Source: Mariannaea sp. PMI_226
Lineage: Eukaryota > Ascomycota > Sordariomycetes > Hypocreales > Nectriaceae
Reading direction: 5' to 3'
DNA: 64,000 nt
NCBI GenBank assembly: GCA_024336345.1
Contig: JANFOG010000002.1
Location: 2,728,001 to 2,792,000, forward strand
Both the position numbers and the translations under genes were made by a program. The notes below the pieces were generated by a model. The model was not told the origin of the DNA. It ran no database searches and worked only from the letters and a program-made list of their open reading frames with translations. This document shows positions 1 to 12,181 of the stretch, piece after piece (position 1 is the stretch's first letter; each line of letters opens with the position of its first letter).

Positions 1-1360
1 TGGGTCGACAACAACACATCGAAGGGACTTCAGAGAAGAAGATGATGATGATGATGTGAAGAACTGTCAGGCAAGGCAAGGTAGTTGAACGTCTCTTTCC
101 ACTGAAACAAAACAGACAGAAGGAGATGGCACATGGGATTCTCACCCATGGATGCTTGACTAAGGTCAGTACGTACTTTAGGGTAGCCCGGTGGCTAGGC
201 AAAAAACCGCTATTGTTTTTAGGGCAAGACGCTAGAGCGACATATACGGAGTACTACGGGAGAGTGGAGGAAAGGACTATGACCTCAACCCTGGCCTGAA
301 TTTCACTGGAAGCCAGCTCCATTGGTTGTCGGATAACTGACGAGAACGTATTTCGGGACTCTATGATGGGCATTTTCAGATTCGCCATGACCAACTCTCT
401 CCTATGTGGCACAGACAGATAATGTAGATAATCTGCACTTCTTCAGCCTCAAACTGGCGGAGGGATTCCATCAACCCGCCGTTACGCTACTACCCCCAGC
501 CAATGAAAAGTTGGCTATGGCTGATGGAAGTGCACTGATTGCACAGTACGTTTGGGAGTGATTTCCCTGCCTCAGCCAAACTGACCAACGAATACCGTAC
601 TGGGCTTTGTTTGGACAGCAAAGGCGCAATACCCCTTCACATGCAACCGACCGCGAGTCAAGTAGTGCACCTATGATTGCAGCAAGACTTCTGAGAAACT
701 GACCAGGTAGGCGGGGGCGGGCACGATATGCTACACAAAGCCCCCAAAACTGCACTGACAAGAAGATGCAGTGTTGCATATTTGGTTTGTTGGTAGGATC
801 CTAGGTACGTAGTAGCCTTCATCAGTCGTCTTTCTTTCTGCGGACCGCTCGAGAATGCCTAGTGGATCATGGTGTGCTCTGTGCGCGATAGATCAAAGCT
901 TTGTTTCGGGGTGATGACTTAATAATGCCTATTCTGCGTCATGGATGAAACGAACATTATATCTCCGGTTCTGACAGCCTACTGGTCTCTGACGAACCAA
1001 GCCATGGAAGGGTTCCAGAAACCGTTGCAGAAAGATGGCTGGCTGGGTGGAAGGCGGAAAAGTGAGTTAAAACCTGACCTACTAGCGACTGGTATGTGAA
1101 ATGTCTCAAGGAGAGGGCAGAGGGTGGCCCGCCCAGCTGACCGGACCAGTTGGGTTGACGCCAGTTTCAGCCGCACTGGTGAAGTGGATAAACTAAAACA
1201 CGAAGCCCAACTTTGTCATACACTGACTATTCACCCGAACGGGCTACATAGTAATTACCAAATCAGGATTCAACCGGCCGGAGTCTATGTTTTGGTCTCA
1301 CACAGCAATCCAACCAAGGGAAATCGAGCCAGGGTGAAAAGCGGTACGAGTACTCTGTAG

Positions 1361-1407
1361 ACAGAGAGAGAGAGAGAGGGGGGAGGGAGGGAGGGAGAGT
1401 GGGAGAG
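1361..1407. repeat. GA-rich simple repeat
   Basis: The tract starts as alternating GA and becomes repeats of GGGA. It is low-complexity DNA in a gene-free stretch, and nothing suggests that it is coding. Confidence 0.8.
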
Positions 1408-1561
1408 TTGGCAACAGGGCAATCATTAGATCATGATGCCGAACTATAGCGGTGACTGCATAGCCATCAGTCGAATTTAAAAAGCGAGACAAGTCTACAA
1501 ACGTGTGCCTATAGGCAAAGGTGTAAGTGACATCAACCAGACCCGATAAGGCTGATGGATT

Positions 1562-1585
1562 GGCTGGCTTGGCTGGCTTGGCTGG
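1562..1585. repeat. Nine-base tandem repeat (GGCTGGCTT)
   Basis: GGCTGGCTT is repeated about 2.7 times without a mismatch. It lies in a gene-free stretch and is a small minisatellite-like array. Confidence 0.75.
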
Positions 1586-3693
1586 TACATTGGAACGAAC
1601 TGGATAGGCTCTCCATTGGGTTGAACTCTGGCCGGTGGCGAGAGCAGAACCAGAACCATTCAGCGGCCCGGCCCTGCCACCACAAGGGGCACTGCCGCAA
1701 CGCCTGTACTATGTAGGCTCCATTTTACTGTAGCCGCAATGCCAAAAAGGGATCGAGAAGTAAAAAAGACCAAGGGGAGGGGCTCACAAAATGGAAGAAG
1801 TGATGCACCTAGTAACGGGCCAGATTAGCCTATCGTATGAGAATGCCTTGGGAGGTTGACACGAAGGTGATGTAGGGGGTTCTCTCTGCAAGCAAAAAAA
1901 AAAGAAAAAGAACACCAGCGCAAGTGAGTGAGACATGGGTGTCAACCTGGGCGTGGGTCGGGGCTAATAATTAGCAGAAGTGCGCCTCGGCACACCATTA
2001 ACGCGCTCCAGCCCCATCAAGAACGCCTCGTGGGACAAATTCGAGACCCAGGGCGACAGAGGTGCTGGGTTGTCGCCGGCGGTCGCTGGTTGGTGCAGTT
2101 GGGCATTGATGGTACGGTTCCTTTCCCCTCCCCCCCCAGGGTTAGAATATTAACTACGATGTACAGATTGCTTAACACAACGTCCCACGGACCAAGGAAT
2201 ACGCGGAAGAAACAAGGTGATGATGGACAGCTTCACAAAGACGAAACGAGAGCATCTCGTGTTACTGCTGCTGGCTGCTTGACCCACACCCTCGTCCTCC
2301 GTCAGGTAGCTGAAATGTTCCAGTGAAGCCGCTGCTCCTGTGCTTCCACCACTTCCAAACCCCAATTCCGCTGGTGACGATCCTGTCCTGATCCATTAAT
2401 AAACTACATAATCTACGCAATATGCACACTGCACGGAGGAGTAAGATGCAGAGTACATTTTGTACTGCTAGCTACCTACCTACCTTTCCTTGGGTACCAA
2501 AATTACCTGCAGCCGATAATCCTTCCGATCAGGTATTGGAGGTTGTAAAGCACCTTAGATGTCTGTATGTAACGGCTCTTGTACCTCTCTACTTACAGAG
2601 GCGTATGTACAGGCAGGGTACCTTGGTAGGTTGTGTAATTACTACACCCTCCATTGAAGCAGCCAGCAATGACAGCAGGAGGGTGGTGCGCGCCCCAACT
2701 TGCCAGCCCGTCGTCAATTAATTAACTTGCTCTGGCCTGGGAGCAAATCGAGGCGAGAGAAAGCACCCCCGGTTACCGCCGCCCACCTTTCCTTCGTCTC
2801 CTCCATCCCGTTCCCCTCCACCACATCCAGATCCACACCCTTTTCAACCCTCCATTCTCAACAGGACCCAGCCTCACTTCATCCTCCACTCAACAACTGC
2901 TGCATCGCCTCTGCCACAATCTTTTCATCCTTCTCCCCCCCCAAGTCTGCAAGTCTGCAAGCCTGTCAGTCTTCCAGTCTGCCACTGGAGGCCTTCTTTT
3001 GAGCCTTTCGGCAACTCTGCGTCGATAGCTGCGGGTTCTTCTACTGCGACCTCCTCTCTCGCGTGTCCCCCCGCCTTTCTCTGGTCCTTTGCTCTGGTCT
3101 CTCCTTGAACCACTCGTCGCTTTGCTTGCGCCGGCCCCCCCCCTTCTCGCCGCGCCCAGATCATCGCAAACTACTATTGCTTGTTTTTATTGCTCTCCGC
3201 GCGCCACAACTAGTCTCCCTGTCGTCTACCGGGGTTCCATCGTAGCGGACAAGGAGGGGCGCGCCAACAAGCTTGATCGAACCAAACCCACGCGCAGCGC
3301 CTCATTTATTCTAACCTCCAGCTTTTTTGGCCCTCTCTCTCCCCCCCTCTTCCCACCCCACGACGTTTGCGTCCTTGGATATCTCCTTCTCATATTGAGC
3401 GTTCTTGAGCTTCTGCGTCATTTCTTGTTTGAATCGTCTCTTTCCACAGCTTCAGAGCCGAGTCTGGTTCGCTGGATCTCTCAACTCGAATCTTGAACCA
3501 ACCAACCCATTCAGCTTTCACACACCCCTCCCCTTTCCACCCCGTTCCTCATTTACGGCATTTCTGGTCCCCAGGACCATGATATCCGGTCCGTGATCGA
3601 GCATAGGGAACACGCATTGTAAAGGTCCACCTCTTGCATATATACCTGCCTCCTCCTCCCCCCTCCCCCGCCCAACCCCCGAACTCCGCAGTC

Positions 3694-6600
3694 ATGACTT
3701 CGACCTTCAACTTCCCCCCCGCCAACTTCTACGACCAGAGTCACAACTCTTCTCCTCCACCTCATATCTCCCACAACCAACCTCGGCCGTCGACTGGCTC
3801 TGTCGACTCGACCCATCTATCTCCAGTCCTGTCTCGCGTCAATAGTGAGTCAGTTTCTCCATCTATTAACAACATCGACACTCCTTCCGGCTCCAATTAC
3901 CACGCCAGTGACTTCAGCGACCTGGAGGACGACCCGTTCTTTGGCGCAGATTTTGGCAACGCTGAGGGCGGCACCCCGTCCTTTTTGGATGACCACATTG
4001 TGGACTTCGACCCTTCTACCTTCCCCACGGACACGCTAGTATCGGAGACTGCCCCAAGCTACCATGACGCAGAGAGTGCGTATCCATTGACACCTGAGCA
4101 GACGGCTTCAGTTCAAAACACCTCACCTCGAAGTGAGCTCAAGAGTGACATCAACCTGTCTCCACCTTCACAGCTCCCTACCTCTGTCTCTCCACGAGAT
4201 CTTCAGAAGCCATTCAATATTCAACCCATCGTCACCCAAAATAAGCCCGAGTTAACACCAAGTCAGAGTAGCAGTTGCCGGTCAAGTGAAGACGGTCTTG
4301 CGCCAGCGGCTGCTAACATGGTAGCTCAAAGCCCACGTGTCACAGTCTCATTCTGGGGCAAGGATGTCGAGACCTCAATTCATCCTCCAATCGACCGCGC
4401 CCTCGAAGATAGCCCAACGACAGTCCGTGGTGGGTTCCAGTCTGCTGGCGATCTTATTACTTCAACTGGAGAAGCCCCATCCGCACACCGCGATGCCATG
4501 GGTATATGGAAACCTGATCCATTGACCGGCCAAACCGGCCTTGGCCCTGACAACCGCCCGTCGAACGAAGTGACCAGCATTAATGAGCTAGCGTCCAACC
4601 GGGAAATCGATGAGCGGAACGAGACCGTTGGTAGATGGTTATCTGACAAGATGACTGACTTGACTATTGGCCCAGGGGATCACCCAACAGATCTAATCGA
4701 CCAGAATGAAAAGAAGCGTGAAGACACAGACAAAGACAAAATATCACTAGGTCATGAGACCAGCAACCAATACAAGCCTGGGCAAACCTATTTCACAGGC
4801 AACGATGGTGCCTTGAACCACGAGGACTACAATATCATTCTGTCGAATCGCAACTGGGACAACGGCCCAATGCTGCATTCTATTCGTTCGGTTGGAGATA
4901 ACGAGGCAAGATATCAGCCGCAGTCTTCGCAGGCTGCAATTGAGCGATTTGAGCAAATGTGCCGTGATACAGACTCCATTGTGTCTCGAGCTGCGACATG
5001 GGGAACAAGACGGCGCAGCCTTCCCAGCGTCATTGACCTGGAGATTGAAACCAGCAATTCTGGCAATCTCCTGAAAAAATTCTCAATTAGCCGTGGTGAG
5101 AGAGGTAACAGACCAGGAAATCTGCTCAAGGACCTTCGAGGCCTCATGCGTAGACCCAGTGCAGCTGCCCTTCTCAAACGCAACAGGGACAGCAATGAGG
5201 AGGAGAGCGTCCCAGGTAGCGACAGCCGAGGCAGTCAGGATTCCAAGCGAGACAGCATCTCTTTGCTTAACCCTCCAGGACGAATGCCCAGCTTCGGCAA
5301 GAAACCGACTCCTAGTCTCAATACCGCTTTGGTCTCGATGGGACAGGGTTTGGGCTCTATTGGTACTGCTCACTCTCGAAGTGGTTCTATCAGTGCTACA
5401 CCTGTAACTTCACCCAAGAGTCCGTTCAGTTTGAGTGTGAAGGGATCATTGAGACGGCCACGAAGCAAATCAGAACTTCCCAAGGGGGCCGTTCCAAATC
5501 TCCAAACGGACAGCCATCCGAGCCTCGTCGGACTATGGAGACAGAGTGGAGGACCTCCCGTCATGAATCTTGTCAAACCAACCAGCAATGCTGAGGCGGA
5601 AGACGATGATGACGAAGATGACGAGCTTGGGGATGATAGCGAGATGAAGGGAAGCTCGAATCTTATTGATCATGTTACCGCGGACATGGCAGGCTTCCAA
5701 CAACACGTTCTCACATTGAATCCTTCCCTGGCCACAGCGAACAATTTCCTCGTGGAACGCATTGCACACCAACAGGTGCAACGATACAAGCAACTGCTCA
5801 GAAATAAGGTTACTCACATGGGCCTGGGCAGTAATTGCCCGTCTGGCGCCCTCTGTGTTGCTATGGGCGGCTCTGCAAATATCTTGGATCAGGGCAATGA
5901 TGCTCGAGAACTTGACCCCCTCTCGTCCTTACCTGGTGATGATGATGGCACACCTACCGAGGGCAAAATTACACACGAGAGTTTCCCCCAAGATATCCCA
6001 GTGCCTCCTACTGTGCGTTTACCGGCAGAGTTTGAGTGTCAGCTCTGCTACCAGAGCAAGAAATTCCAAAAGCCCTCTGACTGGACCAAACATGTGCATG
6101 AAGATGTCCAACCTTTTACCTGCACTTGGGATAAGTGCCGCGAGCCCAAGATATTCAAGCGCAAGGCTGACTGGGTTCGACATGAGAACGAGGGTCATCG
6201 CCACCTGGAATGGTGGGTTTGCGACGTTGAAGGTTGCCATCATCGATGCTACCGTCGAGATAACTTCTTGCAGCATCTGGTAAGGGAACACAAGTACCCC
6301 GAACCAAAAGTCAAGACCAAAGCCGCCATCAAAAAGGCGGGAGGAGCCGATCCAACTTGGCAGAAGGTTGAGTTATGTCACATGGAGACACAGATACGGC
6401 CGCAGGATGAGCCTTGCCGATTTTGTGGCAGACAGTTTCCCACGTGGAAGAAGTTGACAGTCCATCTGGCAAAGCACATGGAGCAAATATCCCTACCAGT
6501 TTTGCGTCTCGTGGATGCAAAAGCCAAGGAAATCAGCGCGGATACAGTGATCAGCCCAGTCCAAGACCTTCCTCCGCGACCTATGCTTCCAACGCCGACG

Positions 6601-7113
6601 CAGAACGTTACCATGGTGTTCCCCACGAATCCTCAACAGCAGGTGTCACCGAATCACCCGCAAGGGCCGTTCCAGAGTCCGGCTCAGGTCTATCCGGTTA
6701 TGCCCCCAGAACACCAGTTTCAGACGCACCAACAGCCCAACTTTTACCATGGCCAATATGGAAATATTAGCCACAATCTACAGGAACCGTCATTCGGCCC
6801 TCATGCCATGAATCAGGGCTATGGCCAACAAAACGGAATACCAGTAACGACTGCAGCTTTTGTGCAGCCACCCAATCAATATCACCTAGCGATGCAGAAT
6901 GCTGGGATAGAATTCTCTCCCATGAACCCACTTGGATTGCAAAATCAAACATTACCAATGGGACAGATGGGCTATGACGGAATCATGGATCCGTCAAGCG
7001 GAAACGGCAGCCCCTTTAGTGGACATGGGTCAATATCTCCGTACACACATTCTCCAAACCCGAATGCACAGAATGGAGATGGCCTGTGGGATCACAAACC
7101 AGGATACCGATGA
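3694..7113 (+). CDS. C2H2 zinc-finger protein, probable transcription regulator
   Basis: This is a single-exon gene of 1139 codons plus stop. The first ATG of the long frame is at 3694; the frame extends upstream only through a TTG, so 3694 is the natural start. The N-terminal two thirds is Ser/Pro/Asn-rich and disordered-looking, with an acidic run (EAEDDDDEDDELG) near residue 632. A block of C2H2-like fingers follows at about residues 777-935: CQLC...H, CTWDKC...RHENEGH, CDVEGC...HLVREH and CRFCGRQFP...HLAKH. The C-terminus is rich in Gln, Pro and Asn. The finger spacing and the CWDxC/CDVEGC pattern match a group of large fungal C2H2 proteins, mostly uncharacterised. A nuclear DNA-binding role is inferred from the fingers; no target or pathway can be read from the sequence. 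Confidence 0.88.
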   Translation: MTSTFNFPPANFYDQSHNSSPPPHISHNQPRPSTGSVDSTHLSPVLSRVNSESVSPSINNIDTPSGSNYHASDFSDLEDDPFFGADFGNAEGGTPSFLDDHIVDFDPSTFPTDTLVSETAPSYHDAESAYPLTPEQTASVQNTSPRSELKSDINLSPPSQLPTSVSPRDLQKPFNIQPIVTQNKPELTPSQSSSCRSSEDGLAPAAANMVAQSPRVTVSFWGKDVETSIHPPIDRALEDSPTTVRGGFQSAGDLITSTGEAPSAHRDAMGIWKPDPLTGQTGLGPDNRPSNEVTSINELASNREIDERNETVGRWLSDKMTDLTIGPGDHPTDLIDQNEKKREDTDKDKISLGHETSNQYKPGQTYFTGNDGALNHEDYNIILSNRNWDNGPMLHSIRSVGDNEARYQPQSSQAAIERFEQMCRDTDSIVSRAATWGTRRRSLPSVIDLEIETSNSGNLLKKFSISRGERGNRPGNLLKDLRGLMRRPSAAALLKRNRDSNEEESVPGSDSRGSQDSKRDSISLLNPPGRMPSFGKKPTPSLNTALVSMGQGLGSIGTAHSRSGSISATPVTSPKSPFSLSVKGSLRRPRSKSELPKGAVPNLQTDSHPSLVGLWRQSGGPPVMNLVKPTSNAEAEDDDDEDDELGDDSEMKGSSNLIDHVTADMAGFQQHVLTLNPSLATANNFLVERIAHQQVQRYKQLLRNKVTHMGLGSNCPSGALCVAMGGSANILDQGNDARELDPLSSLPGDDDGTPTEGKITHESFPQDIPVPPTVRLPAEFECQLCYQSKKFQKPSDWTKHVHEDVQPFTCTWDKCREPKIFKRKADWVRHENEGHRHLEWWVCDVEGCHHRCYRRDNFLQHLVREHKYPEPKVKTKAAIKKAGGADPTWQKVELCHMETQIRPQDEPCRFCGRQFPTWKKLTVHLAKHMEQISLPVLRLVDAKAKEISADTVISPVQDLPPRPMLPTPTQNVTMVFPTNPQQQVSPNHPQGPFQSPAQVYPVMPPEHQFQTHQQPNFYHGQYGNISHNLQEPSFGPHAMNQGYGQQNGIPVTTAAFVQPPNQYHLAMQNAGIEFSPMNPLGLQNQTLPMGQMGYDGIMDPSSGNGSPFSGHGSISPYTHSPNPNAQNGDGLWDHKPGYR

Positions 7114-8797
7114 GGTTGAATGGTTTTTTTTGTTTCTATTTTTTATTTCTTCTTCTTTTTTGGAGTTTTGTGGGACGACTTCATTTCTTCTGACGGGATT
7201 TGAAAATAAAGGGCAACAAATTTTGTATGAGGAAAGGATCTTTTTTTTATGAATGGATAGTTAAGCAACTAGGTATGATATGACGGAAATGTTTGGGAGT
7301 TGGTGCTGAAAGGGGGGGGGGGGGGAGGAGGGGGACAACGGCATGATGATGGATACCCGATATGTGTGGCGTCGATAGAGGAAGGGCTTTGCTAGGTGGC
7401 GATGCAGACATTATGTTGGCCTTTCTCCATGGAAGAATATTTATGATCATTGATGACCAGCGTTAGTGTAGGAAACGAACAGCCGAAGAGAAGGAGTTTT
7501 GTGGAGGCGGCGTTTTATATTTATGAAGAAATCTGACTTCCTATTCATTCCCGTGCAAGAATGCTACACAACAGTGAGAAGCCTGGCCTGTGTTTGCTCC
7601 TGTGGATGGTGAAAAAAAAATGGCGTTTATGGCACGAGGAGGTGATGGAAGAGAGGAGGAATTGTGAATGTGTTATACAGTTTAGAAAGACTGCCTAGCC
7701 ATCTGAGACTACTGCTCAGTTACCAGATGTGGAGGGTACAATAATAGTATTATTAGTAGGGCGCGATGGAACGACGCCGAGACTGAGACCGACTACTATG
7801 TAAGCCTGGGGACTTTGTCTCAATACAATTTACAGTGTCTTGCAAACCTGGTAGCATCTACTCTGCACCCTCGCATCGTAATCATATTTGAAAAGGCAAA
7901 AGAGAAGCATTCATTTACCAGCACATCTTTTTGTTGCTATTTTGGTCAGAGATCCGCAGATAGCGGGGATGAGAGACGAGATGATGGTTGGAGCAGCTTT
8001 GGTCGGTGCGGACCGTTACCGAAATTTGAATGGCGCGCCGGTTCGCAGTGAGACTAATCTGTACTGTGTACGAGAGATGGGGGGCTGAGCGGTGGATGCT
8101 TGAAAGAGAGCAGTTGAGTAGGTAGTTGCATAGTAGCAAGTTGCATAGCAGGCGGTACCATAGCGTGTGTTGTGGCCATAATTGAGTGGTGAGTGGCGTG
8201 AGAAGGAGAGAACAAAAAGGAGGGGAAAGCTGTTTTCGTATAGGCAGCCATGGCAGAGCAAGGTGAGTGGCTCCCTTTTTGAAGATGGCCGAGGAGGGAG
8301 TCAACGAATGATGTTCCATTCCATGGGGTACGATCTTGAGAGGAGCTTCAGATGGAAGGGGGGGGGAGCTAGGTGTTTGTTTTCCATGGCTGTACCTGTA
8401 GTAATAATTACTGTGCTGTGTACAAATTACAGTAGCATGTCAATAAATAAAATATATAAAAATAAACATAATAAAGTGAGATACCGTCGGGGTTCTCACG
8501 GTGTTATTGGAGTGAGGTGAAGCGAAAGGAGAATTGGGGATTTGTGAAATAGATATGGAGTAGTGAGCCCATCATCCCGGTTGAGTACCACGCAGCAAGG
8601 GGATGGGGATGGGAGGGTCCCGGGGTGGGAGGGGACGCGGCGCTGGCACCATACTATGTATGGAACACGCCGGGGCCGTGAAAGCAGTTGGAAAAGAAAG
8701 CGTGTATTGTTCCGAACTTGGACTTTGACGTTCCCTTTTGCTTTCCTGGTTTTTGTTTTTGTTGCTCGTGTGTGATCCCAATAATGCCGCCATATAG

Positions 8798-8825
8798 GTG
8801 TGCGTGTGTGTGTGTGTGTGTGTGT
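8798..8825. repeat. TG microsatellite
   Basis: A run of alternating TG, slightly interrupted at its left edge. It is non-coding low-complexity DNA. Confidence 0.85.
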
Positions 8826-10976
8826 ACGTAGGAGCACATGCAGGTCAAGTAGTAAATCTAGTACGTTGTGTTCGACTAAGAGTAAGAGAAAAAGAAGAAA
8901 AAGAAGAAAAAGAGCAGCCAATATGAAGGTCACTGCTGCGTTGCGGTACTGTAATGTGTAATTAGTTATTACATCTTTGAAAGTAAACAAGACGGTGAAA
9001 GCGGTTGACACCGCGCAGAGGAGATCCACTTGCAGTCCGTTGGTACGGGTGCTTGGATCTCAGGGATCGGCGGTACCTGGAGAGCGAGCGCATTTACTTA
9101 TTAACCTGTAATTAAATTTACAATGGCAATCTGCATCGTACCTAGATGCCTTGTGCTGTTTCTTTTTTGTGAGTGAACGAGTGAGTGTGTTTATGTGTTT
9201 ATGTGTGTGAACAGAACTGATGCAAAGAATTACATCGACGAATACCTACATCATTGCTGTATCAATAATGATGCTGGGTCCCCTTCTAGGAAGTTGGAAA
9301 TGAATCAAAGATGCTGTGGCTCTACGGATACAAACTAGATCTTGCCACTACCAGTGGGATGAAGTGAAATGAAAGAAAATGAAAGGAAATGAATAAAGCA
9401 GATGAAAAGAAGAGAGTTGAGTCAAAGTACAGGTTAGCTTGCTTGTCCAGGTCTAACTTGATAAAAGTCGTTACGAGGCATGAGACACAAAACGTTGGTC
9501 GCCTGCATAAGGTACTGTATCAATCAGCGGGAGGACTCTGATGTATTACTATGTATGCGTGCTTGGCTCTTGATGCGCAGCATTATCAGGTACCGACATA
9601 ACCATGCCTTACCTAACGTACATGGTCAAGTTCTTTCCTGGCCTAGAACGGGGGCTAGATTCCGCACTAAAAAAGCTTGGCTCCGGCCGAGTTTCAGAAG
9701 AAACCAGGGTACGTACACAGTAGTTGGTGCTTTGTTTCCGGGGGCGCGTCAGAAGCAGCCTCCTTGAGAACAGAAAGCAGTCAACAGTCGAGAAGAAGGC
9801 TTGATGGATGGGACATGGCCACCAATGGGGTGGCTGGGTTCTTTTTCGACCATCTGAGAGGACGACCCAGAGCATGTCTTGCTGGGTGCTGGGGTGGGAG
9901 AGATTGAGATGACTGATATCTTGGAAAACAGCAGATTCCACACAGCAAGATGCCTTGCCTACTATGTGTGCAACACGCTAAATATATGGATGTTAATTGG
10001 AAGTTGATTATTTTCTATTGCGGACTGCCGTACGGAGCGAGAGCAGTCTGAGGTTGAGCAGGGTATGTAATCTGTATTTGCTGTAGGGTGTAGGTGGGTA
10101 AGAAGGCAATTATGGGCAGTACAGAAATTAGTGATTGGTACCTTTTTCTGTCAATCTTCCAAGCCAGAAATAAATCCCAGAGACAGCCTCGGACTGGGCC
10201 TCAGTAACTACGAACACCAACATTGGATTGGGCCACCTGAAATATCCCCTGATCCCTTGGATTTTCGCCTTCACTTGTTTCTCACTATGTCCCTCGAAAC
10301 CGAGTGGCAATTAGGTAATACTTCGCGATTCGGGGACTTGGCAAAAGAGGATCTTGTATTCTTGCACAGCCTGTGGTAACTGAGTGTGGTAGGCAGGCCA
10401 TGCATCGCTCGTATCAAAGGCTCAATCCCGGTTGGTCTCAGTGGCAAAGGTGCCCCCTTGTTTGTCTTTCAGGTCTTTGAACTGCCACACAAAAGGTACC
10501 ACCCCCCTCCCATACTCTCCAAACCCCCTAGACCCCTGGATCGTGGAGCACGGGCGGGGACTGGATGCCTCTATTGCATCCACTCTGAGCTTGCTGTTCA
10601 GGGGAGCTTGAGTCGCGAAATCAGTGTCCACTTACATAGAGACGATGTGCAGTGCGTAGGAGATGATGACAACGATGATAGTGATGATGAGGAATACATA
10701 TACTATGATAGTATCTTACAACGTGAGGTGAGGCGTGTGAGTACACGACGCATGATGTAGGAGGCAGTACACAGTATGCAGTATATAGAGATATCTATCC
10801 AGATATCATCCAGTACCTGCCGTACCTATGAGAGAAGGCACACCGAGAACGAAAGAGAAAGAGCAACAAAATCAACAAGCAAGGAAGGTTAGGTTGGTGG
10901 TGGTCTGTGAGACGGCTCCTGCATCAATCGGGGGAGGGGTCCTTGCAAAGTCCATCCTTGCACCCCTGTACAGGGA

Positions 10977-11070
10977 CCACTTGGGCCACTTGGGCCACTT
11001 GAACCACTGAACCACTGAACCACGGAACCACTTGACCGATGAACCACTGTATCACTGCACCATTGCACCA
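10977..11070. repeat. Degenerate CCACTTGGG / AACCACTG minisatellite
   Basis: Nine-base units (CCACTTGGG, three in a row) pass into eight-base units (AACCACTG, three in a row). Diverged copies then follow, sharing ACCACTG, ATCACTG or CACCATTG. The changing period and mutated copies suggest stepwise slippage. No gene overlaps the array. Confidence 0.75.
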
Positions 11071-12181
11071 TGCCGCCGGTGCACGACGGGTACCTCGCTC
11101 ACTTAGTGAGATCCAATCATCTCATAACTCTCCTTTCTCAAGAGATACCTGGGTAGGTCGGCAAGGTCCTGCAGGCAGGTACCTTTCCTGACTTACCTTA
11201 CTTGGGTTGCTCGGTATCTAAGGCATGTACATATTATGTATGTACCTGAACTATCCCGGCGTCTACGAGCTGATTACTTTACTCTACTCCTCTCCTTCTC
11301 TTCACTCTCAGTCCTTTGCTCTGTCATTTCCTCGCATTGCTTTTCCACAGCGTGCCTCTTTTCCTCCCTCTCATCTCATCATCGTCTTTTAGTTAGATAG
11401 TTTTTCCTTTTTGTGTCCTTTCCTTATCCTCTTTTTTTCCCTTGGGGTAAAGCCGTCTATCTCTCTGGGATTTCGAAGAAAGGGCATGCTGCTTCCTCGG
11501 CGGCATTGTCCATTGATATAGTCAGTCACTTCAATCTTTCTGTTCGGCATCCGCCATACAACACATACCCCCATAGAAGTAATTCGACCACCGACTGTCT
11601 TTCCCTGGAGAAATCTATCACGATCAACGGACACACACGACGTACACCTTTTGCCATCACCAGCAGTTGGCATAGGAGGACCGATCAACAAACCTACCTA
11701 CACACCACCATCCTCCAGCACACGACACCTCAACGAGACGTTGGACGACCACACTTAGGCCTTTTTGCCCTTTTCCCTTCTGTTTTCTCTTCGTTCCAGG
11801 TTGATCCTCGGCTTCTTTATTTCTGTGGTTATATACTACTTGCTCTCTGATACCAGAAAATTCGGTCCTCTTTCGTTTACGCATCTCTCTCTCTTTTTTT
11901 TTTTTTTTCCCTATCTGATACCACTTCCTTGCTTTATTTGATTTTCTCATAACAACAAACGACCTCTCTATATCCCCATTTTCTACCTCCCTGGCATATC
12001 CATCTCCATCGATTTTCTTAATTCTCCGACCTGGACAACACAATTGCAGATTGACTCCGATTCACCTTCTGTAACAACCTTTCTCACGATCGAATTTCTC
12101 GAGTCCCCAACTAGACACCGTCTCAAGTCGAGCTACGAATTTTCTTTCTGGTTATTTGCGTTTCAACAGCCTGCTTTAACA

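Larger units (their letters stand above)
1..3693. other. Gene-free stretch and probable 5' region of the C2H2 gene
   Basis: I see no convincing gene here. The open frames are short, lack family resemblance and mostly overlap one another on opposite strands. Visible content is a GA-rich tract near 1361-1407, a nine-base tandem repeat of GGCTGGCTT at 1562-1585, and CTACCTACC/GGTAGG words around 2465-2640. From about 2760 the plus strand becomes strongly C/T-rich, which is the usual look of a promoter and 5' leader in filamentous fungi and leads into the start codon at 3694. Confidence 0.6.
7114..12181. other. 5 kb stretch without a recognisable gene
   Basis: No supported gene was found on either strand. 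Frames such as the minus-strand one at 8496-9029 are translations of TG, GA and CT microsatellites. Content includes a run of about 16 G near 7311, a TG repeat near 8800-8824, a GAAAAAGAA tract near 8887-8913 and a degenerate minisatellite at 10,977-11,070. From about 11,270 the plus strand is C/T-rich and probably forms the promoter and leader of the FLC-family gene starting at 12,182. That leader contains several upstream ATGs. Confidence 0.55.

Noticed and set aside
3553..6958. Many open frames on both strands over the C2H2 gene
   Set aside because: They are shadows of one continuous 1139-codon frame with clear zinc fingers.
8496..9029. Minus-strand frame of 177 residues with a hydrophobic stretch
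   Set aside because: It is a translation of GAAAAAGAA and TG repeats; the Leu/Phe run and the His/Thr run come from microsatellites.
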